Positions 24,487 to 32,092 of a stretch of DNA of 51,335 bases are shown here, in pieces. Both the position numbers and the translations under genes were made by a program. This DNA comes from DATCMU01 sp036563245 (GTDB lineage Bacteria > Pseudomonadota > Alphaproteobacteria > Rhizobiales > Devosiaceae), in assembly GCA_036563245.1 (NCBI GenBank), contig DATCMU010000054.1, forward strand, positions 1 to 51,335. The letters are read 5' to 3'. A model generated the notes under the pieces. That model was not told the origin of the DNA, searched no databases, and was given only the letters and a program-made list of their open reading frames with translations. Position 1 is the stretch's first letter; every line of letters starts with the position of its first letter.

Positions 24487-24624
24487 TCAGTCGTCCATGA
24501 AATGCCAGTCGCCGGTCTTGATGCCGCGATAGGCGATCAGCCCCGAGTAGAGGATGACAACGACCGTGGAAAACCAGCCGAACGCCACAATGGGCTGCAT
24601 CAGCAGTTCAACGAATGAGGGCAT
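24487..24624 (-). CDS. Small single-pass membrane protein (45 residues)
   Basis: Reads MPSFVELLMQPIVAFGWFST at the start and ends in GIKTGDWHFMDD. One hydrophobic helix at about 10-32 is followed by a short polar tail with an acidic end. AGGAGG stands eight bases upstream of the ATG, one of the best ribosome sites in the window, which is the main reason to accept so short a frame. It lies upstream of kdsB on the same strand. I do not recognise the family; a subunit or stabiliser of a membrane complex is possible but unproven. Confidence 0.62.
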   Translation of the reverse strand: MPSFVELLMQPIVAFGWFSTVVVILYSGLIAYRGIKTGDWHFMDD

Positions 24625-24738
24625 GGCAATTTCCTCCTGTCGTGCCGATTGATGCTAGCGCCATATCCCTGACAGGCGCTTTGCGCTTCCGGTGCAAAAA
24701 GCGGCAAACTCGCAACAAAAGCCACGCAATGTCGCGCG

Positions 24739-24756
24739 CGGTCAAAATGCTGACAT
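24739..24756 (+). promoter_or_regulatory. Possible Pho box before the phosphonate genes
   Basis: CGGTCAA-AATG-CTGACAT has two 7-base half-sites with an 11-base period and matches the PhoB consensus CTGTCAT-n4-CTGTCAT at 5 and 6 of 7 half-site bases. A TATGCG 11 bases downstream (24768-24773) could be the -10. It lies 51 bases before the DUF1045 gene. Confidence 0.42.
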
Positions 24757-24807
24757 TTCTGATGTGCTATGCGCCGCGCACCATTTTCCGAACTGCGGGT
24801 GTCCCCA

Positions 24808-25506
24808 ATGAGCGAGCGCTACGCCATATACTATGCCCCCGCGATCGACGATCCCTTCTGGGAACTGGCGAGTGCCTGGCTCGGTCGAGATGCCGCCAGC
24901 GGCAGGCTCATGGCCCAGCCGCCCGTTGCCGGCCTCGACACGGGGCGCCAGCATCAGGCGACGCGGTCCGCGCGCCGATACGGCTTTCACGCAACGCTCA
25001 AGGCGCCCATGCGGCTGGCGCCGGACATCACGCCTGACGATCTGGTCCATTCGCTCGAGCGTTTTTCCTCCCGCAGCGCCCCTTTGGTCCTGGGCTGCCT
25101 CACCCCACGCAACATCGATGGCTTTCTCGCCCTGATGCCCGGGACACAGGAGGATGAACTGGCAGGTTTCGCCGCGCAGTGCGTGACCGAATTCGATACT
25201 TGCCGCGCGCCCCTCTCGCCGACTGAACTTCAAAGGCGCATGAACGACACCTTGACCGACCGCCAGAAGGAACTCGTGGCTGCCTATGGCTATCCCTATG
25301 TGCTCGAGGAGTTTCGATTGCACATGACGCTCAGCGACAGGCTCGACCCCGAAACGCTCGAAGCCATGCGTAGCGCGGCGAGCGAGTGGTTTGCGCCAGT
25401 GCTGGAGCGGCATGTCACGCTCGACAGGCTGGTTCTTTTCCGCGAAGACGAACCGGGTGCGCCGTTCCGCCGTGTGCGGGACTTCCCCCTTGCCGGCGTC
25501 CAGTGA
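24808..25506 (+). CDS. DUF1045 phosphonate-operon protein (2H phosphoesterase fold)
   Basis: 232 residues from the ATG at 24808, where the conserved MSERYAIYYAPA begins. Two H-x-T motifs (HATLKAP near 68 and HMTLSDR near 170) mark the 2H phosphoesterase fold of a family repeatedly found in phn operons. It may act on cyclic phosphate intermediates of the C-P lyase route; this is inference. phnM follows 13 bp after its stop. Confidence 0.82.
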   Translation: MSERYAIYYAPAIDDPFWELASAWLGRDAASGRLMAQPPVAGLDTGRQHQATRSARRYGFHATLKAPMRLAPDITPDDLVHSLERFSSRSAPLVLGCLTPRNIDGFLALMPGTQEDELAGFAAQCVTEFDTCRAPLSPTELQRRMNDTLTDRQKELVAAYGYPYVLEEFRLHMTLSDRLDPETLEAMRSAASEWFAPVLERHVTLDRLVLFREDEPGAPFRRVRDFPLAGVQ

Positions 25507-25519
25507 AAAGGTTGTCGCA

Positions 25520-26665
25520 ATGACGCGCGATATGAAAATTTCAAATGCCCGCATTGTCCTTGCGGACCGGGTAATCGACGGGGGCCTTGCGGTCCGCGAC
25601 GGGATCGTCGATTCCGTAGGCGCCGGCATGAATGGCCCCGGCGTGGAGGATTTCGAAGGCGACTATCTCGTCCCGGGCCTTGTGGAGCTTCATACCGATC
25701 ATCTCGAAAGCCACTATCACCCGCGCCCCGGTGTGTTCTGGAATCCCATCGCGGCCCTCCAGGCCCATGACGCCCAGGTTGCCGCCTCGGGCATCACAAC
25801 GGTGTTCGATGCCGTGCGCATAGGGAGCGAGGCCGATGCCGCGCAAAATCTTGGCGACCATGTGGGGATTCTGGTCGAAGCTATCGACAATGCGCAAGGT
25901 TCGGGCCGTTTGCGCGCCGATCACTTTGTTCATCTGCGCTGCGAGCTGTCAGCACCCGATGCCGTGGAGCAGTTCGAGGACTACGCGCATATGCCTATCG
26001 TGCGCCTCGCCTCGCTCATGGACCATACGCCCGGCCAGCGCCAGTTCGTCACCATGGATCTCTACTACGCCTACTATCAAGGCAAATCCGGCCGCAGCGA
26101 CGAGGAGATGAGGCGTTTCATCGCGGAGCGCCTCGAAGACCAGCGCCGCTATGCCGAACCCAATCGCCGCGCCATAGTCGCCCGTAGCCGCGAGATCGGC
26201 CTGGCAATAGCCAGTCACGACGATGCAACGATCGACCACGTCGATCAGGCCCGCGAGGAAGGTGTCCGCATCGCGGAATTCCCAACAACCATCGAAGCGG
26301 CGCGCGCCGCCCGCAAGGCCGGTCTCTCGATCCTGATGGGGGCGCCCAATGTGGTGCGAAATCGCTCCCATTCCGGCAATATTTCCGCCAATGAGCTGGC
26401 GCGAGCGGGACTACTCGACATCCTTTCGTCGGACTATGTGCCTTTCTCCCTCATGCAGGCTGCGTTCGACCTGCCGCGGCACGTGAAGGGACTGGACCTG
26501 CCCACGGCGGTCGCAAACGTCAGCCGCAATCCGGCACGCGCCGCGGGCCTTGACGACCGCGGCGAGATCGCCCCGGGGCAACGGGCGGATTTTGCCCGGG
26601 TCGCAATGCTGGACGACGTCCCCGTCGTCAGGGCCGTATGGCGTCAGGGCCGGCGTGTCGCCTGA
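25520..26665 (+). CDS. phnM: Alpha-D-ribose 1-methylphosphonate 5-triphosphate diphosphatase
   Basis: Amidohydrolase-fold enzyme of 381 residues that removes pyrophosphate from the C-P lyase intermediate. DYLVPGLVELHTDHLESHYHPR at about 48-70 holds the metal-binding His residues; GITTVFDAV, ASHDDATIDHV and MGAPNVVRNRSHSGN are further PhnM blocks; LDILSSDYVPFSLMQAA comes near the end. A second in-frame ATG is at 25532. It sits between the DUF1045 gene and phnN. The core genes phnGHIJKL are not in the window. Confidence 0.92.
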   Translation: MTRDMKISNARIVLADRVIDGGLAVRDGIVDSVGAGMNGPGVEDFEGDYLVPGLVELHTDHLESHYHPRPGVFWNPIAALQAHDAQVAASGITTVFDAVRIGSEADAAQNLGDHVGILVEAIDNAQGSGRLRADHFVHLRCELSAPDAVEQFEDYAHMPIVRLASLMDHTPGQRQFVTMDLYYAYYQGKSGRSDEEMRRFIAERLEDQRRYAEPNRRAIVARSREIGLAIASHDDATIDHVDQAREEGVRIAEFPTTIEAARAARKAGLSILMGAPNVVRNRSHSGNISANELARAGLLDILSSDYVPFSLMQAAFDLPRHVKGLDLPTAVANVSRNPARAAGLDDRGEIAPGQRADFARVAMLDDVPVVRAVWRQGRRVA

Positions 26666-26666
26666 A

Positions 26667-27236
26667 ATGCCGGATCAGGTTCGCGGCAAGCTGGTCCTGG
26701 TGGTCGGTCCTTCTGGCGCTGGCAAGGACAGCCTGATTGCCGGTGCCCGCCAGGCGCTGGCCGATGACACGCGCTTCTGTTTTCCGCGGCGGCTGGTTAC
26801 CCGAACGGCCATCGCCGACCTTGAAGACCATCAAACGATTTCGCGCGAGCATTTCGAGGCTCTCCGCGCGGCCGGCGACTACTTCTTGTGCTGGGAAGCC
26901 CACGGGCTGGGCTACGTCCTGCCAAGTTCCATCGCCGGCGACCTGTCGGCCGGACACGTGACGGTCCTCAATGTCTCACGATCCGTGTTGGCGGAAGCCG
27001 GCGCCCGATTTACGCCGTGTGAGATCGTGCTCGTCACGGCCGACCGCAACCTCCGGGCGCAACGGCTGGCCCTGAGGGGCCGCGAAACACCCGAAGAAAT
27101 ACTCGCCCGCCTCGAACGGGACGCTCCGCCCGTGCCTGGAGGCCTCACCCCGCATGTGGTGGATAATTCCGGCAGTCTCCCGGATGGCATTGCACTGATG
27201 GCGGCCCTGTTGCGCCGGCTCGCCGGATCCGCCTGA
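26667..27236 (+). CDS. phnN: Ribose 1,5-bisphosphate phosphokinase PhnN
   Basis: 189 residues, guanylate-kinase-like. The P-loop is GPSGAGKDSL at about 13-22, and RRLVTRTAIADLEDHQTIS matches the PhnN nucleotide/substrate region. It converts ribose 1,5-bisphosphate to PRPP, the exit step of phosphonate breakdown. Its ATG follows the phnM stop by one base. Confidence 0.91.
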   Translation: MPDQVRGKLVLVVGPSGAGKDSLIAGARQALADDTRFCFPRRLVTRTAIADLEDHQTISREHFEALRAAGDYFLCWEAHGLGYVLPSSIAGDLSAGHVTVLNVSRSVLAEAGARFTPCEIVLVTADRNLRAQRLALRGRETPEEILARLERDAPPVPGGLTPHVVDNSGSLPDGIALMAALLRRLAGSA

Positions 27237-27280
27237 GCGCAGCGTCAGCGGCAAGGCCGCCCGCCGCAGGACCAAGTCTG

Positions 27281-27330
27281 GAGCATGTTCAGGAAAAGCG
27301 GGTGCCGGTTTTCCGGTTCGAACATGCGGC
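27281..27330. repeat. RIME-like intergenic palindrome
   Basis: GCATGTTC at 27283-27290 pairs perfectly with GAACATGC at 27320-27327, with an inner pair GGAAAA (27292-27297) and TTTTCC (27309-27314). The wording GAGCATGTTC..GGAAAA..CCGGTTTTCC..GAACATGC closely resembles palindromic elements spread through rhizobial intergenic regions. It lies between phnN and the next gene. Confidence 0.66.
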
Positions 27331-27476
27331 TGTTCGAAGAATTGGGCCATGCGTCTTGTTTCCATCAAAACGTGACATGGTCTAGCCGGCCTTGCCTGCA
27401 TCAGTTGATCCGCGTCAACACTTCGTCGCAACTATATGTTAAGTATTTTTCTGGGCTTATCGACGAGGGACATGAC

Positions 27477-28646
27477 ATGCGACGAATTTCCATCGCCTTT
27501 CTCTTGATTTCCCTGCTGGCCGCCGCACCTGCGCCGGCCCAGGATATGAAGCAGTTCAGTCTTGGCGGCGACGAATACGTTGCCGGCAACCAGGTCACCC
27601 TGAACGCTCCGGTGACACACGATGCCTTCGCCGCCGGTAATTCCGTTTCGGTGATGCAGCCGGTCACCGGCGACGCCCACCTGGCCGGAAACACCGTTAC
27701 GCTGAATGGACAGGTCGGCGGCACGGTCTATGCGGTTGGCAACAATGTTTCGATAAATGCTGGCGTCGTCGATGACGTCACCGCCGCCGGCAATAATGTG
27801 AGCCTGACCGGCGAGCGCGGCGTCGGCGGCAATGTCCGGCTGGCCGGCAACGCCATTTCCATCGACGCCCCCGTGGGCGGCTCGGCCCTGATCGCGGCGC
27901 AAAGCGTCCGCCTCGCCGCGCCGGTTGCCGGCGACTTCTATTTCACCGGCGACCGCATCAGCTTCTCCGATGCCGCCAGGATCGGCGGCAAGGTCACAAT
28001 CCGGACGGTCTCGCCGGCCAATGTCCCCGCATCGGTCGCCCCGGCGGACCGCGTCACCTACGAACGTATCCAGTCACCCGAGATCATGACCGGCGCCGGC
28101 GACATCGCCCGGCAATCGGTTGGCGGCTTCTGGCAGTTCTTCCTGCCCGCCCTTTGGTTCTTCGTGGTGCTGGTCATCATCGGCGTCCTGTGGCTTGCCC
28201 TGTTCCGCAAACGCAGCGCCATCGCCTATCGGGTGGCCATGGGCAAGCCGTGGAAGAGCCTGCTCTATGGTATTTTCAGCCTGTCCGCCTTCATCGGGCT
28301 CGTACCGGTTCTGGCGATCACCGTGATCGGTATCCCGCTCATCCCCATCGAGATCATCGTCATCGTACTTTCGTGGCTGATCGGCGGCATCGCTGGTGCC
28401 TATTTCGTCTCGATGCGCGTGTTTTCCGCCTTCGGGATGAACGATGCCCGCATGGTCAACCGGCTGATCGCCCTGATCGTAGGGATCGCGGCGGCCTGGG
28501 TACTCGGTCTGGTGCCGTTCCTGGGCTGGCTGGTGCACCTGATCCTGTTGTTCCTCGGGCTTGGCGGCATCCTTCTCGCCGCGCTGGCGCGCTGGACGAA
28601 CAAGCCGTTCCACGACGGCATCGTCGCCGAAGTCGAGGCGCTCTGA
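27477..28646 (+). CDS. Exported polymer-forming (bactofilin-like) repeat protein with membrane C-terminus
   Basis: 389 residues. A Sec signal peptide (MRRISIAFLLISLLAAAPAPAQ) is followed, at about 28-185, by short repeats of the type VAGNxVxLNAPVxxDA / LAGNxVxLxGxV, a right-handed beta-helix of the polymer-forming cytoskeletal class. The second half holds about five hydrophobic helices, with loops GMNDARMVNR and WTNKPFHDGI. GAGGGACATGAC precedes the ATG. The role is unknown; a periplasmic beta-helix tied to the inner membrane suggests scaffolding. A hairpin terminator follows the stop. Confidence 0.75.
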   Translation: MRRISIAFLLISLLAAAPAPAQDMKQFSLGGDEYVAGNQVTLNAPVTHDAFAAGNSVSVMQPVTGDAHLAGNTVTLNGQVGGTVYAVGNNVSINAGVVDDVTAAGNNVSLTGERGVGGNVRLAGNAISIDAPVGGSALIAAQSVRLAAPVAGDFYFTGDRISFSDAARIGGKVTIRTVSPANVPASVAPADRVTYERIQSPEIMTGAGDIARQSVGGFWQFFLPALWFFVVLVIIGVLWLALFRKRSAIAYRVAMGKPWKSLLYGIFSLSAFIGLVPVLAITVIGIPLIPIEIIVIVLSWLIGGIAGAYFVSMRVFSAFGMNDARMVNRLIALIVGIAAAWVLGLVPFLGWLVHLILLFLGLGGILLAALARWTNKPFHDGIVAEVEAL

Positions 28647-28661
28647 CCAACCGGCAGATCG

Positions 28662-28690
28662 CGGGCGGGGCAAGAATGCCCCGCCCGTTT
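28662..28690 (+). terminator. Hairpin terminator between convergent genes
   Basis: A perfect 10-bp stem (CGGGCGGGGC at 28662-28671, GCCCCGCCCG at 28678-28687, 6-base loop) is followed on the plus strand by only TTT. It lies after the membrane beta-helix gene and touches the psuK stop, so it may serve both directions. Confidence 0.6.
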
Positions 28691-29625
28691 CAATCCGGAC
28701 GTTCCGGCGGCTGCCCGCCAAAATGGGTCGTTGCGCGGCTGCCTGCGGCGACGCCCGCCCCGAGGGCCTCCTGCAGCGAAGCGCCGCCAAGCCATTGCCG
28801 TACGAACCCCGCCAGGAACGCATCGCCGGCGCCGGTGGTATCGAGCACCGCGACCTCGGGCGCCTTCGCCGCGAACCTGACCCCACCGCGGATCGCCTCC
28901 GCGCCTTGCGCTCCGCGCTTGACGACAACGATGTCGTAGCGAGCGCCCAGCACGGCGAGCTGACGCTCGATGTCCGTCTCGCCGGTCAGCAATTGCGCCT
29001 CTTCGGCATTGGGCAGGACCAGGGTTGCGCCTTGCGTCCAGTCAAGGAACCGTTCAATTCCGCATTCCGCCAGAAACGAGGCCGAAGCCGGGTCCACGGC
29101 CACCCGAACCCCGCGTTCCCGGGCACGCGCCATGAGATCGAGCACCGCCGCGCGCGGCCCCGGCTCGAACAGCGAATACCCGGAGATCGCCAGAAGGGCG
29201 ACACCGTCCAGGAGATCGTCGGGCAGGTCCCCGGCGCTCAGCGCCAGATTGGCGCCGCGATCGGTGAGAAAGCTGCGTTCCCCGTCCGGATCGACCAGCG
29301 TGACAAGAACACCGGTGGGCAATTCCGGATCGGCCGCAAGGCGCGGAACAGTTCCAAACTTGCCAAGTCGGTCCCGGATCCTGTCCAGGTCGTCGGCCCC
29401 CACCCGTGCCGCAAAGGTCACCGGGACGCCCAGATGAGCAAGCCATACCGCCTGGTTGGCGCCGGAGCCTCCCGGTCGCGTCCTGATCCTGGCCCGCCTG
29501 TCCGATCCCTTTATGACCGGCCCCTCGGGTCTGGCGATCACGTCGGTCATGACATCGCCGACCACCAGCACGCGCCGCCCGGCATCGAGGCGCGGCAAGC
29601 CCGGGCCGCCCTGGTCCTCAGGCAA
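28690..29625 (-). CDS. psuK: PfkB-family kinase, probable pseudouridine kinase
   Basis: 311 residues, ribokinase fold. RTRPGGSGANQAVWLAHLG is the N-terminal PfkB signature and DTTGAGDAFLAGFVRQWLGG the C-terminal one with the catalytic Asp. The substrate is inferred from psuG, which it overlaps by eight bases: the kinase makes pseudouridine 5'-phosphate, which PsuG then cleaves. The start is a TTG at 29625 with no strong ribosome site, so translation probably depends on coupling to psuG; a GTG further in is possible. Confidence 0.82.
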   Translation of the reverse strand: MPEDQGGPGLPRLDAGRRVLVVGDVMTDVIARPEGPVIKGSDRRARIRTRPGGSGANQAVWLAHLGVPVTFAARVGADDLDRIRDRLGKFGTVPRLAADPELPTGVLVTLVDPDGERSFLTDRGANLALSAGDLPDDLLDGVALLAISGYSLFEPGPRAAVLDLMARARERGVRVAVDPASASFLAECGIERFLDWTQGATLVLPNAEEAQLLTGETDIERQLAVLGARYDIVVVKRGAQGAEAIRGGVRFAAKAPEVAVLDTTGAGDAFLAGFVRQWLGGASLQEALGAGVAAGSRATTHFGGQPPERPD

Positions 29626-30571
29626 TGATCGGCCCCGGACGGTGGCCGTGGCGGCTCACCAGTGCCCCCGCGATCTGCGCCGCCACTGCCGCGTTGTTCC
29701 TGACCAGGGCGATATTGGCAACAAGGCTCCGGCCATCCGTCAGTTCGAAAATGCGCTGCAGCAGAAATGGCGTGAGGTCCTTTCTGCTGATCCCTTGCCG
29801 TTCGGCATCGGCGATCGCCTCGGCGATCCGCCCCTCGATCGTAGCGGCATCGAGCGCATCGGCCTCGGGGATCGGATTGGCCACCAGAATTCCGCCCGGC
29901 ATCCCGAGCGCTGCCTGGGTTGCGATCAGATCGGCGATATCTGCCGGACTGTCGAAACGATGATCGACCCCGTGGCCGCTCGACCGTGCGAAAAAGGCTG
30001 GAAACTCATCGGTACCGTATCCGATCACCGGCACGCCATTTGTCTCGAGCACTTCGAGTGTCTTGGCGATATCCAGAATCGATTTGGCGCCCGCGCAGAC
30101 CACCGCCACCGGCGTGCGGGATAGCTCCATCAGGTCGGCGGAAATGTCGAAAGTCTCCTCCGCTCCGCGATGCACGCCGCCGATCCCGCCCGTCGCAAAG
30201 ACCCTAATTCCCGCCATCGCCGCGATCTGCATGGTCGTGGCGACGGTGGTGCCCGCCGTTGCCTTCCTGACCATGAGGGCTGCAACATCCCGGCGGGACG
30301 CCTTGTGGGCGGCATGGCCCTGCCGAGCCAGCTGCTCGAGCGTGGCCGCGTCGATACCCACCTTCAGACGCCCATCCATGATGGCTATCGTCGCCGGCAC
30401 CGCGCCATGGGCGCGGACCACCGCTTCCACACTGGTCGCCGTCTCGAAATTCTGGGGAAACGGCATTCCGTGGGTGATGATGGTCGATTCCAGCGCCACG
30501 ACGGGCCGGCCATCCGCAAGAGCCGCGGAAACTTCGCCCCCGATGTCGAGATAACGCGCTGCCGCTTTCAT
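29618..30571 (-). CDS. psuG: Pseudouridine-5'-phosphate glycosidase
   Basis: Cleaves the C-C bond of pseudouridine 5'-phosphate to uracil and ribose 5-phosphate. It has 317 residues, the normal length. ALESTIITHGMPFPQN at about 27-42, ATGGIGGVHRGAE near 128, VCAGAKSILDIAKTLE near 158 (with the catalytic Lys) and GILVANPIPE are all PsuG motifs. It is first gene of the psuG-psuK pair; no uptake gene for pseudouridine is nearby. Confidence 0.93.
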   Translation of the reverse strand: MKAAARYLDIGGEVSAALADGRPVVALESTIITHGMPFPQNFETATSVEAVVRAHGAVPATIAIMDGRLKVGIDAATLEQLARQGHAAHKASRRDVAALMVRKATAGTTVATTMQIAAMAGIRVFATGGIGGVHRGAEETFDISADLMELSRTPVAVVCAGAKSILDIAKTLEVLETNGVPVIGYGTDEFPAFFARSSGHGVDHRFDSPADIADLIATQAALGMPGGILVANPIPEADALDAATIEGRIAEAIADAERQGISRKDLTPFLLQRIFELTDGRSLVANIALVRNNAAVAAQIAGALVSRHGHRPGPIIA

Positions 30572-30938
30572 GAGTATCGCCCCGGGTATCCTTGTTCCAT
30601 CCTCTCAATATGCACGCGTTTCGCGGCTGGCAAGCAAATCCCGGGTAGCGCAAAATTGGCTTTATTTTTTGATCAAAACACGTTTAGCTGCAGGTTCTGC
30701 AGCGGCTGGATTGTCCTGCCCTGCGTGGAGGTGGGTATGAAACCGCGGTTCGACGAACCGCAAAACGGCAAGGGTGCAGCTTCCCCAGAGCAGCACAATT
30801 CGCATCACGGGACCCGGATTTTTCGTAGACGCAACGAGTCCGGATTTCGCGGGTTTTGCATCGCTGTCGGGACCTGTGCAAGGATGAGCAACGCCTGAAT
30901 TCGGGCCCATCCATGCGAGCATGAAGGAACACGAAATA
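30572..30938. other. Long intergenic region before potF
   Basis: 367 bases between divergent psuG and potF. It must hold both promoters. An AT-rich patch with TTTATTTTTTGATCAAAA lies at 30660-30677. A 53-codon plus-strand frame (30737-30898) has a GGAGGTGGGT site before its ATG, and a 47-codon minus-strand frame overlaps it; neither has convincing codon use or a known family. No tRNA or clear hairpin was found. Confidence 0.4.
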
Positions 30939-32027
30939 ATGAAGACTTCTGCAATCGTCGCAATCGGCATGGCGTTTCTGGCCACTGCCGCATATGCGCA
31001 AGACAAGGTCGTCAACGTCTACAGCTGGTCCGACTACATCGCCGAGGACACGATCGCCAAGTTCGAGGCAGCCACGGGCATCAAGGTCAACTATGACGTC
31101 TACGATGCCAACGAGACCCTCGAGGCGAAGCTGCTGGCGGGTAATTCGGGCTACGACGTGGTCGTCCCCACGTCCAACTTCCTCCAGCGCCAGATCGCCG
31201 CTGGAATCTACCAGAAGCTCGACAAGTCCAAGCTCCCCAATCTCAAGAACATGGACCCCGACCTGATGAAGCAGGCCGCGGCCTATGATCCGGGCAACGA
31301 GCATGCGGTCATCTACATGTGGGGGACCTCGGGCATCGGCTACAATGTGGACAAGGTCAAGGAGCGCCTTGGAGCGGACGCCCCCACCGATAGCTGGAAG
31401 CTGATCTTCGATCCCAAATATGCGTCCAAGCTGGCCGATTGCGGCATTACGCTGCTCGATTCGCCCACCGACGTTCTGCCCAGTGCCCTGGCCTATCTCG
31501 GGCTCGACGGGACATCGACCAAGCCCGAGGATCTCGACGCCGCCGCCAAGGTGATCGAAGCCATTCGGCCCTATGTGCGCTACTTCCATTCTTCCCAGTA
31601 CATCAACGATCTCGCCAATGGCGACGTGTGCGTCTCGCTCGGCTTCTCGGGTGACGTGTTCATCGCCGCCGACAGGGCGAGCCAGGCCGACAATGGCGTG
31701 AACATCGCCTACAGCGTGCCCAAGGAAGGCGCGATCCAGTGGTTCGACATGATGGCGATCCCCGCCGACGCCCCGCATCCGGATGCGGCGCTCGCCTGGA
31801 TCAACTTCATCATGGATCCGCAGATCACCGCCGATATCACCAACTATGTCTACTACGCGAATGCCAACAAGGCCTCGATGCCGATGGTGGATCCCGAGAT
31901 CAAGGACGATCCGGCGATCTTCCCGCCGCCCGAGGTTCTGGCCAAGCTGTTCCCGCAGGTGACCTACGGTCTGCAGACCGACCGTTTGATCAACCGTGCC
32001 TGGACGACCATCAAGACTGGCCAGTAA
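30939..32027 (+). CDS. potF: Polyamine ABC transporter substrate-binding protein (PotF-like)
   Basis: Periplasmic receptor of 362 residues. Sec signal peptide MKTSAIVAIGMAFLATAAYAQ; the mature part opens with VVNVYSWSDYIAEDTIAKFE, typical of PotF/PotD, and MWGTSGIGYNVDKVKERLG is the second family mark. The ATG at 30939 has AAGGA ten bases upstream; the one at 30921 does not. It is the first gene of potFGHI and is followed by a strong hairpin that may raise its level over the membrane genes. Putrescine is the expected ligand from PotF similarity. Confidence 0.9.
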   Translation: MKTSAIVAIGMAFLATAAYAQDKVVNVYSWSDYIAEDTIAKFEAATGIKVNYDVYDANETLEAKLLAGNSGYDVVVPTSNFLQRQIAAGIYQKLDKSKLPNLKNMDPDLMKQAAAYDPGNEHAVIYMWGTSGIGYNVDKVKERLGADAPTDSWKLIFDPKYASKLADCGITLLDSPTDVLPSALAYLGLDGTSTKPEDLDAAAKVIEAIRPYVRYFHSSQYINDLANGDVCVSLGFSGDVFIAADRASQADNGVNIAYSVPKEGAIQWFDMMAIPADAPHPDAALAWINFIMDPQITADITNYVYYANANKASMPMVDPEIKDDPAIFPPPEVLAKLFPQVTYGLQTDRLINRAWTTIKTGQ

Positions 32028-32032
32028 CCCTT

Positions 32033-32068
32033 CGCGGCCGGCGCGATCCCCCGATCCCGCCGGCCGCG
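32033..32068 (+). other. Intercistronic stem-loop after potF
   Basis: An 11-bp perfect stem (32033-32043 with 32058-32068, core GCGGCCGGCG/CGCCGGCCGC) with a 14-base loop, starting six bases after the potF stop. No T-run follows. Such structures protect the upstream message from exonucleases and allow partial read-through in binding-protein operons. Confidence 0.6.
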
Positions 32069-32092
32069 TCTTCAAGGCAGGCAAACCGCTCC

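Noticed and set aside
30662..30802. 47-codon minus-strand frame (start MRIVLLWGSC) upstream of potF
   Set aside because: No ribosome site, weak third-position bias, and it overlaps another equally weak frame on the other strand.
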